A stretch of 29,345 nucleotides of DNA from assembly GCA_020650975.1 (NCBI GenBank), contig JAIPMN010006949.1, positions 1 through 29,345 of the forward strand. Reading direction: 5' to 3'. Numbering within the stretch: position 1 is the first letter of the stretch; each line of letters opens with the position of its first letter. The notes beneath the pieces were generated by a model. It did no database searches. It was not told the DNA's origin and worked only from the letters and a program-made list of their open reading frames with translations. This document shows, in pieces, positions 1 through 9,184 of this stretch. This DNA is from Apostichopus californicus (lineage: Eukaryota; Echinodermata; Holothuroidea; Aspidochirotida; Stichopodidae). The translations under genes were made by a program, and so were the position numbers.

Positions 1-882
1 AAAGGGTATATCTTTCATTGTTTGATCTGCAGAAAGTGTTTTAGTAAATTTGGCAATATTTTGGCGTAGAAAAGCTATACAGCAATAGAAATATTAACAA
101 GTGAAAGAGCTTTCAATGTTTGAAGTTATCAGTATACTCAATGTACATTTTTATGTTCAATGCTTTGTCATGTACTGATTTGATGGAATAAAATGATGAA
201 AGATCATGTCGTCCAACTTTATATGTCTTATTATAATGTGTGTTTTGATATTTTTTCTTGAGAAGTATAGTATGTTCAGATTTGTTGTTGTTACCGACAA
301 AGTATATTCTTGCAAGAAAAATGGAACTAGAAATGAAATGCAAAATGAAACATAAGTGGTGTAGCCATAGGGAGGGATTATGGGGGAAGGGGGCTTGCCC
401 AGAGCTTGAGTTGGCTTTTTTATCCAATTCGGCTACACTTTTATACGTATTCATGTCATTACACAGGCTATAAAAAAGATTGACCCATTGTGGCAATTCT
501 TATTTTAAGCCATTTGTTACTTTTTATGTAAATCTGGCAACAATTTTTATACAGATAGCATAATTACGTTTTCAAAAACACAATTAGTACTGGGAAATAA
601 CATATAAATATTTTATCATATTACATCTACGGACTTTATCAAATCCAAACATTTGTCAACACCCCCTCCCCCTTAGACCCCTCCGCCAGGTTCCCCCCAC
701 TTTCAGACATCAACTCCCGCCCCTGGGTGTATGGTTAATTCGACCGGGCAATAGCCCTATGAAAGAAAGGTGACCGCAGCTATGTACACTTCAAAGGGTT
801 CTGTAATCCAGTTCGCTATTTTCTAACAAGATTGCCTCGCCCTTGCCAAAGCAAACTCTCCCTCACTCTTCACCAGGCATAC
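1..882. other. Non-coding upstream DNA, no gene seen
   Basis: I see no exon, RNA gene or recognisable element here. The longest open frame (113-496, minus) has biased composition, no known motif and AT-rich codons, so I treat it as chance. A pyrimidine-rich tract lies at about 659-725. The bases near 353-369 (AGTGGTGTAGCCATAGGG) resemble the CAGTGGCGTAGCC type of end found on several DNA transposon families, but no partner end is visible. Confidence 0.5.
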
Positions 883-970
883 CGGTGCTGTGGCCAAATG
901 GATAAAGGCAGTGGCATTTGAAGCAATGAGGTTTAGCATTCGGTAGGTTCCAGGTTCGAACCCGGCCGGG
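883..970 (+). mobile_element. tRNA-derived SINE head (class II tRNA-like)
   Basis: The segment has both internal RNA polymerase III promoter boxes. A box A-like TGGCCAAATGGATAAAGG lies at 891-908 and a perfect box B, GGTTCGAACCC, at 953-963. The spacing between them leaves room for a long variable arm, as in tRNA-Ser or tRNA-Leu. The T-arm stem CCAGG/CCCGG has one mismatch and the acceptor stem does not close well, so this is a tRNA relic rather than a working tRNA gene. A SINE body probably continues to about 1105, where the sequence turns AT-rich, but I cannot fix the 3' end or a target duplication. Confidence 0.65.
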
Positions 971-1793
971 TCATGTTGACTGTAAAGTAAAGCACTGAAA
1001 AACAAACAGCATCAGGGTACCATTGGTGATTGGAGAATCCTTTGCTCTGTGGATGTCACCATATAAATATGTAAATACCAAGATTGCCACAAAATAACTC
1101 ATGCGAATAGATCTTCAAACTCAAAATATGCTTAAAGGTGTGTTTTATGTTTTGAACCATTTATGACCATCATAGCACGTCTATATCATTTTTGTTTGTC
1201 ACTTCAAGAGCTGCATTTGGAAGTGGAGGTACCAAAAACTTACAAACCAGGACCCCATAGATTACGGGAAACTTCCGCTTGCAGTTGTCATGAGGAATGT
1301 ACAACTATACGTACACGATTGTGCTTTTGAAAAGAGAAGCTAATGCAGATTGCGAAAATCGCTGAGAACAGCCGATATTCAGTTCATCTAGCTCCTGTCT
1401 GGCCGAGTGTTACGAACTATTTGGCATATATAGCACTAGAAACAAAACGAGATAGTACGGATGCGTAGAAAGGACAACCAGTGACGACTTAATTACCATG
1501 ATGCACACCTAGTTCAATACAAATCGTTCTGTAATTACCAGATATTTACCGTTTTATTATTTTTGTAACTCGTCAATGTGTTGTCCCATGTGCGCTTCCG
1601 TAATGTGTAGCTACGGACATCGTTCATTGTGTACTATAAAGCTTAGACGTAAGTTGTAAAAATATATATAAAAGAAAGAAAAGAAAAGAAGACATAGATT
1701 ATAAGGACCATAAATAATCCTTAAGGAAAACAACAATCATTAATACAATAGCCGATGAAGAACCAACGAAACTCATTGTTGTATCAGATTAGT
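971..1793. other. Non-coding DNA with possible SINE body
   Basis: The first 130 bases or so are probably the body of the SINE whose head lies just upstream. The rest shows no open frame or motif I recognise. A donor-like site, AGAC then GTAAGT, is present at about 1641-1650 and could belong to an untranslated first exon, but nothing else supports it. A short A/G-rich tract runs at about 1671-1692. Confidence 0.4.
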
Positions 1794-2274
1794 CATAGCT
1801 CCCAACTCTTGAGAAGGCAAATGCTGGTCCATGTCACGAATCGCCGTCCTGGGGGAGGGGTATAAGGGGGGGGGGTTGAATCCTGGTGATGCCTACATGT
1901 AAAATGGTGGCATTTAGAAAGGCTTTTGTCACCCAAAATTTTCTGAGAAATATGCATTTTTTTGTGTGTAACATCAATAAATTGAATAGTAGGTGATAAT
2001 TCATTCTTTACCGTGGCATGAAAATGTTCGCTGCTCGCCCCAATGAAAAGATATATAGGCTAATTTGAGGTTCAAATGATGCTGTAAAGGAGGTTTTATA
2101 CTCTATTATGCTAAATGTTAAAGAAATGATGGTTGCTAAGTCAAAATTTGATGCATTTTTTTATGTATACTTGACAATTACAATGCGGGTTTTTCGGACG
2201 CTTGCGCGGGTCAGCGGGTTTGGGTGTTAGAATGCGGGTCCAACCCGCGAAATGCGGGTCCGTTGGGAGCTCTG
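1794..2274. mobile_element. hAT-like MITE with TIRs and target duplication
   Basis: The element is 481 bp long and non-coding. Its left end reads CATAGCTCCCAAC (1794-1806). Its right end, reverse-complemented, reads CAGAGCTCCCAAC (2262-2274), so 12 of 13 terminal bases match. GATTAGT flanks it on both sides (1787-1793 and 2275-2281), a 7-bp direct repeat that reads as a target-site duplication; with one mismatch it could be 8 bp. The CAG-type end and a duplication of 7-8 bp suggest the hAT superfamily, but that is inference since no transposase is present. Four copies of AATGCGGGT lie near the right end (2181-2259), and a G-run at about 1852-1875 near the left. Confidence 0.75.
2181..2259. 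repeat. Subterminal AATGCGGGT repeats in MITE
   Basis: AATGCGGGT or a close variant recurs near 2181, 2231 and 2250, with CAACCCGCG between as a partial inverted copy. Clusters of short direct and inverted subterminal repeats next to a terminal inverted repeat are commonly transposase binding sites in hAT-type elements. Here the cluster sits only on the right side. Confidence 0.5.
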
Positions 2275-2281
2275 GATTAGT

Positions 2282-4322
2282 TTTGGTAATAAAGACTGCC
2301 TCTTTCAATAACCCTGAAAAAAAGTTAATATAAATCAAGAAGCTAACCACAATCTCAAATTCCGCCATTTAAAAGAGTGTATAACTCATGATACTATTAA
2401 ACCATTGATTATTTTCGATATCGCTTTCATTCACAATGCAATGAGAAAATACTTGAAGTTCTTACGACCATTTCATCTGCAATAATCTTTTCATGAACTC
2501 GAGACAATGACCTGATGGATGATGGTATAGAAGACAATGCAGATTTACTGTATCCAAATATTTTTTCGTTTCAGTTTGCCTTTAAAGGAGATTAAGCTAC
2601 GAACGGAAAGTCAGGGTCTCAGTTCGTTTAAACAAGGGGTTATTTTTTTCGTCATTTAACTTCATTTCAGCTCCCTGAGTAACGACAACCTTGATTTCAT
2701 CTCAATCATAATGATGGCCCACGGGTGATTCGTAACCCTCAACATTAGATGTTGCCGAATATATGTCCCATTTCGCGTTCAATAACTACGAAGTTTTAGC
2801 TTAGGGACAAAATCACAACTCGCACTCGGGGTATACATTACATAATCTCCCCGTGTTTGCTTAGTTCAGTCCCAGTTGCACTACACAATGTGTGGGTGTT
2901 CATGCAGTACAAAGGTACGAATTCAAAATCCAACCCGCGAACAATATATTGCCGTTTCAAGTCCTCGAAGATTTGATAAGAAGATTACTGGATTAACTTA
3001 GTCCTTCAAGGTATAATGGACTTAATAATCAATACAGGCTTATAAGGTCCTTCGAAAAAAGTGAAATTGACAAAAATTAAGACAAATGAGTAACAAAAGG
3101 GACTTTTAAGAAGTACGATAGGGCTAACGTTAGGCCTACAAATACTTACAAATGCAAAGCTACAGTAAGCGTAGGGCATCAGGCTAAAAAAGACTAGCCT
3201 AGAGCCTAGGCTTAGCCTAACTATAGATTAGCCTAGGCTCTACATTGAAACTAACATAGCCTAAAGATACTTTACAATTACATAATACTTAACCCTTCAG
3301 ATGATCTCTTTTTAGTGTGGGTTGCAGATAATGTTCAGTTGTGGTAAACACAACGGATAGTGAAAATTCTTAGTTAGGATACGCCAATGTCTTTCTAGGC
3401 CTACATGTTATCAGTTTTATTCGTCACAAGATGTCACCTTTTAATATTCCACGAACAAATTTGTGACTCAGTTTGTTTACATTTTTTAAAGTGTTGAACA
3501 TAGTTGGTCAAACAGAGTAACATATTTCGTACAACAGAAGTAAGGAAGGAAGGATAGACTAGTGTTTTTCCAAATAAAATGCCAGCACACAAATTCATGC
3601 ATATCAATTTGGTGGGAAATGTGATTGTTCATTTAAAAAATTAAGAATCCTACTGAAAAATAACAATGGTTTCTATCCATAATCTACACATGAAATGTCA
3701 GAAATGTTTTGTGTTGTAAATTGTGACGAAGAGGCGTTGTGATGTGTGCACAGTCATATGAATGATGCTGAGTACAAACGATTTACGCACTAATAGTAAG
3801 GCCGGGCCGGAAGCAAATTTTGATATTTTATATTGTTTCTATGTGGGCACGGAAGTTACGACAATGTTTACAAATTTGTTACATGCTTTCACAATTTTTT
3901 GGGGGCTACCACAATCTCAGGACAAAATAGCCTGACGACTGCTACTTTTGAAAAAAAAATTGTCGAACACTGTATACAATATTTTAGTGTTGTGTATCAT
4001 GTGCAGTTGGAACTGTCTTAGAGTAGTTTGCTTTATACAGTTTTAATAAAGAGGGCAATGAGAAATTTAATATATTATAGTGTACTTAGGTTGAGCATGA
4101 ATATTCCACATGTATGCGTTAATAGTACTAAGCCAATCCAAATTGCTATCTGGCCTGTTTTCTCAGATTGAGCTCTGTGCATTAGCGACTGTGCAGCAGG
4201 GATGGACAGTCTTGGACTGAAACTAAGAGTGTTTCAGTTTTAGATTTGTTGTATTTCGTGATTACAGTTATTGTCTGTTTTGTACCAATGGCATGATGCT
4301 TTGGGATCCCTGATAGTGGTGA
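2282..4322. other. Non-coding upstream DNA
   Basis: No exon or RNA gene is seen in these two kilobases. The only structured piece is the AGCCTA-rich hairpin at 3200-3242, listed separately. Short open frames such as 3833-4021 have no recognisable product and no splice context. Confidence 0.45.
3200..3242. repeat. AGCCTA-rich perfect inverted repeat
   Basis: TAGAGCCTAGGCT at 3200-3212 is repeated in inverted form as AGCCTAGGCTCTA at 3230-3242, 13 of 13 bases, around a 17-base loop that itself contains AGCCTA. More AGCCTA-like words occur nearby (about 3130-3265). It may be the core of a small foldback element or simply a local palindrome. Confidence 0.7.
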
Positions 4323-4338
4323 AAAGGGGCAATTCCGC

Positions 4339-4744
4339 GGTTACAGTGTGACAAAAAATACACATTTAGTTATTTCAATTTGGTTTTTCTCAGAATATTG
4401 AATGGATATCTTCAGAATAGGTTATCAATGCAAAAGGGGCAACAATTAAATTTTGAAACATGCATAATTTTTTGGAGATTTCAATGTCAATTTTTGAATA
4501 TGAATAAAAATATGCTTCGGTTACAGTGTGACATGAAAAATACCTAGGTTTTTCACCCAAATACCCTTCCTTAAAACCCTCTGAAATTAAAAGTGTACCC
4601 AAATTGGAAATACATACATTTTATCCAACATAGTCTTAACTCTCATGTGATATGAGCAAATTGACAGACTGACCATTAAAACCTGAAATATTATATCATT
4701 ACTATATCAATTCATGGTTACAGTGTGACAGTTACAGTGTGACA
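4339..4744 (+). repeat. Left cluster of GGTTACAGTGTGACA motifs
   Basis: Exact 15-base copies of GGTTACAGTGTGACA occur at 4339-4353, 4519-4533 and 4716-4730, followed at once by a 14-base copy lacking the first G at 4731-4744. All four point the same way. The first two are about 180 bases apart, and the third follows at about 200. They probably served as transposase binding sites of the surrounding element; that role is inferred from position and repetition. Confidence 0.8.
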
Positions 4745-5091
4745 AAACGTTGCAACACAAGATGTATGTCACAAAAGCATGAAACATCAAGTTATATGTT
4801 CCCTAGACACAAGTGTGAGTAGGAATTAATAAAATTGAAAGATAAAATGAAAATCTGTCAATAAAGAAGGAACTGCTAGTGTTATAATCTGACTAGAAGC
4901 TTTCAAATTTCCTGAAAATAGCATTAATTTTGATATTAATTTTAATCTAATTAAACTAATTTTAATCAGTATAGACAAATCATTCTGATATTATAACGTC
5001 TATAAGTGATCCCATTACGGTCTCATGAACTAGGAATTACAGGTTACACTTGCATATTGTTTGTATGCGTTCAAGACAGGACGATATCTGT

Positions 5092-5914
5092 TCAGTTGGC
5101 CTGGAAGTGGTATCTCTCGCGGAACAAGTCCATTGTGGGTGACGGCAGTTTCCTTGTGATTTGGGAAATAGCTACCCATCCATGCTTATCCGTACGATCC
5201 TTAGCAACAAAGATCAATCCCTTGCTGTCATATTTGTGCAAGTGGGTGACACAAAACTCTACCACACCATCATCCACATGTTCTTCTTGAACTTGGGCAA
5301 CATAGGCATATCTGCCAGAGGTCTTCTTTGCTCCCATATACTCAACCAACACAAAGTCCCCGAGATTGATTGTGGAGTGATCTCAGAATGATCACTACTG
5401 GTGGGTAATTTGTCACCGTTAAGTACATCGCTGTTGTCCAATGGTCCAGGTGGTTGCTTGTCCAAAGCTTCCTTAGCATCCTCTACTTGTTGGGAAGGGA
5501 CAAAGATCACTTTCATTGCCTTCGCCTTAGCTGCTGCTACCTCCGCAAATGACTCGGCATCATGCACATATGCTCTGGTTCTCATGGCTCTCCACACTAA
5601 CCGCTTTACTTGACCACCGATCCCATCGACCACACCCTTGCCATGGCTTGTGGCAAAAAGTTCCATGATGTTTGAACTCCATATATGTCTCTCGGAAGTG
5701 GGTAATGTTATCAAAGAGATACCGTTGTTTGAACTGGCTGGCCGCTCCATCTGAGAAGAATGAGAGTGACTTCAGATTGGGGCACTGTATCATGACATCG
5801 TTGATGATCTTATCCAGGAATGTGGCAACGGCAAACTTCCCATGCACCAAGTCATCGCTCACCATGACATAAGACTGCACAGCATTTGCATCAAAATTAG
5901 CACATGCAGTGAAC
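5092..5914 (-). pseudogene. Frameshifted transposase-like pseudogene
   Basis: Three minus-strand reading frames follow each other and look like pieces of one protein. The first (5914 to about 5670) carries QSYVMVSDD and the motif FFSDGAASQFKQR, with an Asp in a setting typical of a DDE/RNase H-like catalytic core. The second (about 5680 to 5390) carries ATSHGKGVVDGIGGQVKR, a signature I associate with uncharacterised transposase-like proteins abundant in invertebrate genomes. The third (about 5375 to 5092) carries GDFVLVEYMG and ends at a TGA, resembling the C-terminal part of the same family. At least two frameshifts, near 5670 and 5380, separate them. The N-terminal part is missing, replaced by LINE sequence at about 5915. 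The copy is dead. The family assignment is from memory of motif patterns and is not certain. Confidence 0.65.
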
Positions 5915-5915
5915 A

Positions 5916-6425
5916 GTTAGGTGACAGAAGGATGACAGTGCCACAGGATGAAGACGAACCAAACGAAGCATGCAGCCCACCACCCCACTCATAAGCCCAT
6001 TGAGGGACATCTTCTTCCAAAATGTGTGTTTCTTGCAGGCAAACGCAGTCGACCTCCATTGACTTACAATATTGGAAAATGCGACTGCGCTTGCAATGAT
6101 CCCTCATGCCATTCACGTTCAAAGTGGCAACTGAAAGTGTATGGGCCATGAGAGGGCAATGGGGCAAAACTACGTCGATGACGATTCCGTTAGCTTCAAG
6201 CGCGCTCTAGACGACATATCATCGTCCGAGTCGTCACTTGAGGCCGACCTTTTTAGAGAGGGTTCCCCCATCTCGTCGTACCAGCTCGTCCCAGTGGCAC
6301 GTTTCGGCGTAACTTGTGAATGGGCCCAAGCGCACTCTGGATCTCGTCTTGCTGGATGATAGCGAAGTTTTAGTGATTCTCTATAATTGCTGCAAGAATT
6401 ATCTAGGACTGAGCTTCCAATAAAT
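5916..6425 (-). pseudogene. LINE fragment: ORF1 end and ORF2 endonuclease start
   Basis: On the minus strand an open stretch of about 85 codons (about 6425-6170) ends with an acidic Ser/Asp-rich tail and a TAG at 6170-6172. Twenty bases later an ATG at 6149 opens a second frame that reads LSVATLNVNGMRD, then DCVCLQETH and SFGSSSSCGTVILLSP. This is the N-terminal third of an APE-type endonuclease of an L1/Tx1-like non-LTR retrotransposon: the LNVNG motif and the QETH catalytic Glu region are both there. The similarity stops abruptly at about 5916, where transposase-like sequence begins. The two-frame layout fits a LINE ORF1/ORF2 junction. The loss of the 3' part is unusual, because LINE copies are normally cut at the 5' end. 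The clade call is tentative. Confidence 0.7.
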
Positions 6426-6544
6426 CAATATCACCATGCCAACCAAGCCTAATGGGGACCCAGGTGTATACTTCATGTCACAGACGCAATAGAGGAAAGG
6501 TTCTACATTGAATGCTGGTTTCCCCTATAGAAACACACTGTTGC

Positions 6545-6766
6545 TGTCACACTGTTACCAAAAAAATGTCACACTGTAACCAAAAAGTTACAGTGTGACA
6601 CATTTCATTTTCCCATTATTCCCACCCAGAGGCTACTACAGTTAAACTATCATGTGGATTTAATAAGTGCCTACACAGTTGATTTTGAGAAAAACAATCA
6701 GTTGATTTCAATTCCAATTTTTGGAAATATTAAGAAAAAATGTCATTTTTCGGTTACAGTGTGACA
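6545..6766. repeat. Right cluster of GGTTACAGTGTGACA motifs, with palindrome
   Basis: The same motif occurs inverted at 6545-6559 (one mismatch) and 6567-6581 (exact), then direct at 6587-6600 (14 bases) and 6752-6766 (exact 15). The second and third copies make a perfect 14-bp inverted repeat around the six bases CAAAAA, able to form a stable hairpin or cruciform. Confidence 0.85.
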
Positions 6767-7042
6767 CTTTTTCAGCAAATCAACATTTATGTGTGTTCAC
6801 TGATGCATGACAACATGCAACCCACCTAAAATGGCTTGATACAGTTAGCCATAGTCTCATACTATCCATCAGTATTTAAAGTCACCACTTTTAATGTTAC
6901 AGGAGTGATTTGTGGGGATTAAATTTAAGCCACATATCTGAAAAATTCACACTTTTAGCTTCAATTTGATACCAATTTGCATATCAGTTGCTCAATTTTA
7001 GTTTTGATGAATCTGTCTCCTCTGGCCTGGAATTGCCCAAAG

Positions 7043-7169
7043 ATTCTTTGCACACCGGTTAAGATCATTCACATTTTATGTTGATTTGGGAGGACATTAG
7101 AAGCCAGTACAGGTTTAAACTAATCATGAATTAACAATGAATACTGCTTTCCTATCTGTCAACCTCCAG
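7043..7169 (+). other. Sequence upstream of first recognised exon, with acceptor
   Basis: The segment ends in a good splice acceptor, a pyrimidine-rich run followed by CTCCAG at 7164-7169, placed directly before the ATG at 7170. The frame is also open back to an ATG at 7137. Either the first coding exon starts at 7137, or 7170 opens an internal exon joined to one or more upstream exons that I cannot find. The acceptor makes the second reading more likely. Confidence 0.5.
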
Positions 7170-7356
7170 ATGCAAAGGAACGTGAGCCAGAGCCAGGCGC
7201 ACCTGGAAGGTTGGACCTCAACTTTGTTCCGCAAAAGGCCTGCGAAGGATGAAACTTCTGGTGGCTTTACTCCCCGCAGAGAGTCAAAAAGGTTCAAGTT
7301 CCAACGTAGAAGTAGCTTCTCACGAAGTCTGACGTGTCTCACGTCACCGGTCAAAG
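7170..7356 (+). CDS. RGS3: RGS3-like exon 1 (N-terminal basic region)
   Basis: This exon encodes 62 residues plus one base. It begins MQRNVSQSQAHLEGW and is rich in Arg, Lys and Ser, with RRESKRFKFQRRSSFSRS as its most basic stretch. No known domain lies here. It leads straight into the C2 domain, as does the short N-terminus of vertebrate RGS3 long forms. The donor is AAAG then GTAGGTA, leaving phase 1. An ATG at 7137 is in frame and would add 11 residues. The start is uncertain because a strong acceptor ends at 7169, so upstream exons may exist. The RRSSFSRS run contains several candidate basophilic kinase sites; this is a pattern observation only. Confidence 0.7.
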
Positions 7357-8215
7357 GTAGGTATAAAGTTATTATCAATGATCGTAAATAGTCTGTCAGG
7401 CTCTGTACAAGATGATTACTGATTTGTGAACCACCAAGAAATACTGATTTGAAGTAGCTCTTTAATCAGTGATGTTTAGCTGAACTCTGTAGGTTCTGTG
7501 AAGTCTTAACACAAAATTATGGCACATGATATCTATATATGTACCACCTTGAGGATTTGTTCTTCCATCCAGTATTTGCCTAGAGTAAACATGGGAATGT
7601 TAAACATTAACAAAACATTTGAAAACATTTAGCTGTAGCATTTCTGGCTGTCACTTTGGACACTTCTTCACATTATTTGCTACATTACTTGACATACCAG
7701 CCCAGTTTTTCTCTGATGTTGCTCTCACTCTGTGTAACTGACTTTGTACATCAGATGTATGCCTTATGTCAATTCTTTTAAGGAGAGACTCAAAACCTAC
7801 TGCAGGGTAGGGTCACTTTGCGGAACCATCTTAAGCAAGTTGGCAGGAAAAGTAACAACCTAGCAACCAATTAATAATAATTAAATTAATTAATATCAAA
7901 AGAAAAATATTAATAATATAGAAATAACTCCAAAAATATAGGAAAGTGCACATCCATATCCCTCCCAACCCCCAAAAAGGGAAAAAAGAACTACTGCAGA
8001 GCTGACCTGCTGGCAAGAAGTTCAGTAAGTGTTCCTCATGTGATCCATTGTACCTCAGGATCTGGCTCATCTACTCATTAGTAACTTGAAAGTTATCTGC
8101 TACAGCCAAGCATACTTATTTACCAAAGCCAAAGATAAGAACAACAATGATTCTTGTGTGAATGTTTTGAACAAATATCATTGATTATTCTGATTTGTTT
8201 GATTTATCATTCCAG
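7357..8215 (+). other. Intron 1 of RGS3-like gene
   Basis: The intron runs from GTAGGT to TTCCAG. Apart from AT-rich sequence near 7855-7940 I see no element, RNA or extra exon in it. Confidence 0.65.
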
Positions 8216-8266
8216 GACAGTTGAAGGTGGCAGTATACAAGAATTCAACTCGTGTTTTAGTGGATG
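8216..8266 (+). CDS. RGS3: RGS3-like exon 2 (start of C2 domain)
   Basis: The exon encodes 16 full codons, with split codons at both edges. The peptide QLKVAVYKNSTRVLVD is the first beta strand pair of a C2 domain. The acceptor is TTATCATTCCAG and the donor is GATG then GTAAGA. The phases are 1 in and 1 out. In RGS3 the matching position reads GQL followed by alternating hydrophobic residues, so alignment to this family is natural. At 51 bases it is very short and could only be placed because the flanking exons fix the frame. Confidence 0.75.
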
Positions 8267-9131
8267 GTAAGAGAATGCAATATACAGCCGCCTCCTCTTC
8301 CTGAACGTTAACAGTTTTGAGAGCATGAAGCAGATTGCTTGTATGAGTACAACTGCATGAGTATGAGTACAAGTAAAAGTACCTTTCATATGACTACAAG
8401 TAAAAGTACAATTCATATGAGTAAAGGTATCCTTCATATGAGTACAATTAAAAGTACCATTTGCATCAGTGCAAGTAACAGTACCATTCACATGAGTACA
8501 AGTAAACTACCCTTCACATGAGTACAAGTAACAGTACCATTCATATGAGTACAAGTTGAAGTACCATTCACATGAGCACAAGTAAGTACCCTTCATATGA
8601 GTACAAGTAAAAGTACCATTCATATACTTACTTAAAAGTACCCTTCATATGACCACAATTCATAGTACCCTTCACATGAGCCCAAGTAAACTGCCCTTCA
8701 TATGAGTACAAGTACAAGTTTCTAAGCAAGAATCTTGCACTAGTAGCTAATGAAAAAGGCAGCAAGTACAAAAACAACTCCAAGAGGGAGAGTATGTGTG
8801 CATGGAATTACTCTACCATGCTACAATACAAGTACAATAAGGGACACACTTCAAGTATGGTATGAACTATGAAAGTTTATTTCAGGTATGCAATCATTTG
8901 TGTCAATACTATCTTATAAAATGTTTTGCACAGAATCTATAAACCTGCTTCCCCATACTCTTGTCCTTGGAATATTCTTTGGCCAACGAAATTTGTATAA
9001 TTTTTTTGATCAGGACATCACCATTGAAGATTACCTGTCTGCCAGTCATGTGAAAAGTTAATTCTAACATGAAGTGAAAGAGAGAATGATATATAAACAT
9101 ATATAAATATTGTTTTTTTTTTCTTGTGCAG
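8267..9131 (+). other. Intron 2 of RGS3-like gene
   Basis: Bounded by GTAAGA and TGTGCAG, this intron is largely occupied by the 27-bp minisatellite at 8341-8719. The remainder is AT-rich with a T-run before the acceptor. Confidence 0.7.
8341..8719 (+). repeat. 27-bp minisatellite in intron 2
   Basis: A unit close to CATATGAGTACAAGTAAAAG plus TACCATT, 27 bases long, is repeated about 14 times with substitutions and small indels. Because the unit is a multiple of three, it makes spurious open frames with a 9-residue period on both strands (for example 8339-8521 plus and 8207-8491 minus). They have no coding support. Confidence 0.9.
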
Positions 9132-9184
9132 TTCTTGAAGCATCTTTTGAGTCTGTGAATCATGATCTCAGTACCTATGTCCAG
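9132..9184 (+). CDS. RGS3: RGS3-like exon 3 (C2 domain)
   Basis: The exon encodes VLEASFESVNHDLSTYVQ after completing a split codon. It spans the first C2 loop and enters the next strand. In typical C2 domains this strand begins with an Asp-Pro-Tyr-Val motif whose Asp binds calcium. Here the corresponding residues are S-T-Y-V, so the usual Asp is absent, although D at residue 91 lies three positions earlier. The acceptor is TTGTGCAG and the donor is CCAG then GTGAGT, leaving phase 0. Confidence 0.75.

Larger units (their letters stand above)
4323..7042. mobile_element. Candidate degenerate DNA transposon, about 2.7 kb
   Basis: Ten bases, GGGCAATTCC at 4327-4336, recur as the exact reverse complement GGAATTGCCC at 7029-7038. 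AAAG lies directly outside both ends (4323-4326 and 7039-7042), fitting a 4-bp target duplication. Between the ends are eight copies of the motif GGTTACAGTGTGACA, four near each side, a transposase-like pseudogene on the minus strand and an embedded LINE fragment. The whole lies just upstream of the first recognised RGS3-like exon. The ends are tentative: the inverted repeat is short, and the left motif array starts 3 bases inside while the right one stops about 260 bases short of the end. I cannot name the superfamily. Confidence 0.55.

Noticed and set aside
113-496. 127-codon minus-strand open frame
   Set aside because: No known motif, composition typical of AT-rich non-coding DNA, and no splice context. 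I do not call it a gene.
354-725. Possible transposon end (AGTGGTGTAGCC) and pyrimidine tract
   Set aside because: Only one end resembles a known terminal repeat. No partner inverted repeat or target duplication was found.
1290-1645. Possible untranslated first exon ending at a GTAAGT donor
   Set aside because: A single donor-like site is weak evidence. No promoter or matching acceptor pairing could be shown.
6141-6359. Plus-strand open frame of 72 codons
   Set aside because: It is the antisense shadow of the LINE ORF1 tail and ORF2 start, which carry recognisable motifs on the minus strand.
8207-8521. Open frames with a 9-residue periodic peptide, and the idea of a CRISPR-like array
   Set aside because: The 27-bp minisatellite has contiguous units with no unique spacers. 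The frames exist because 27 is a multiple of three.
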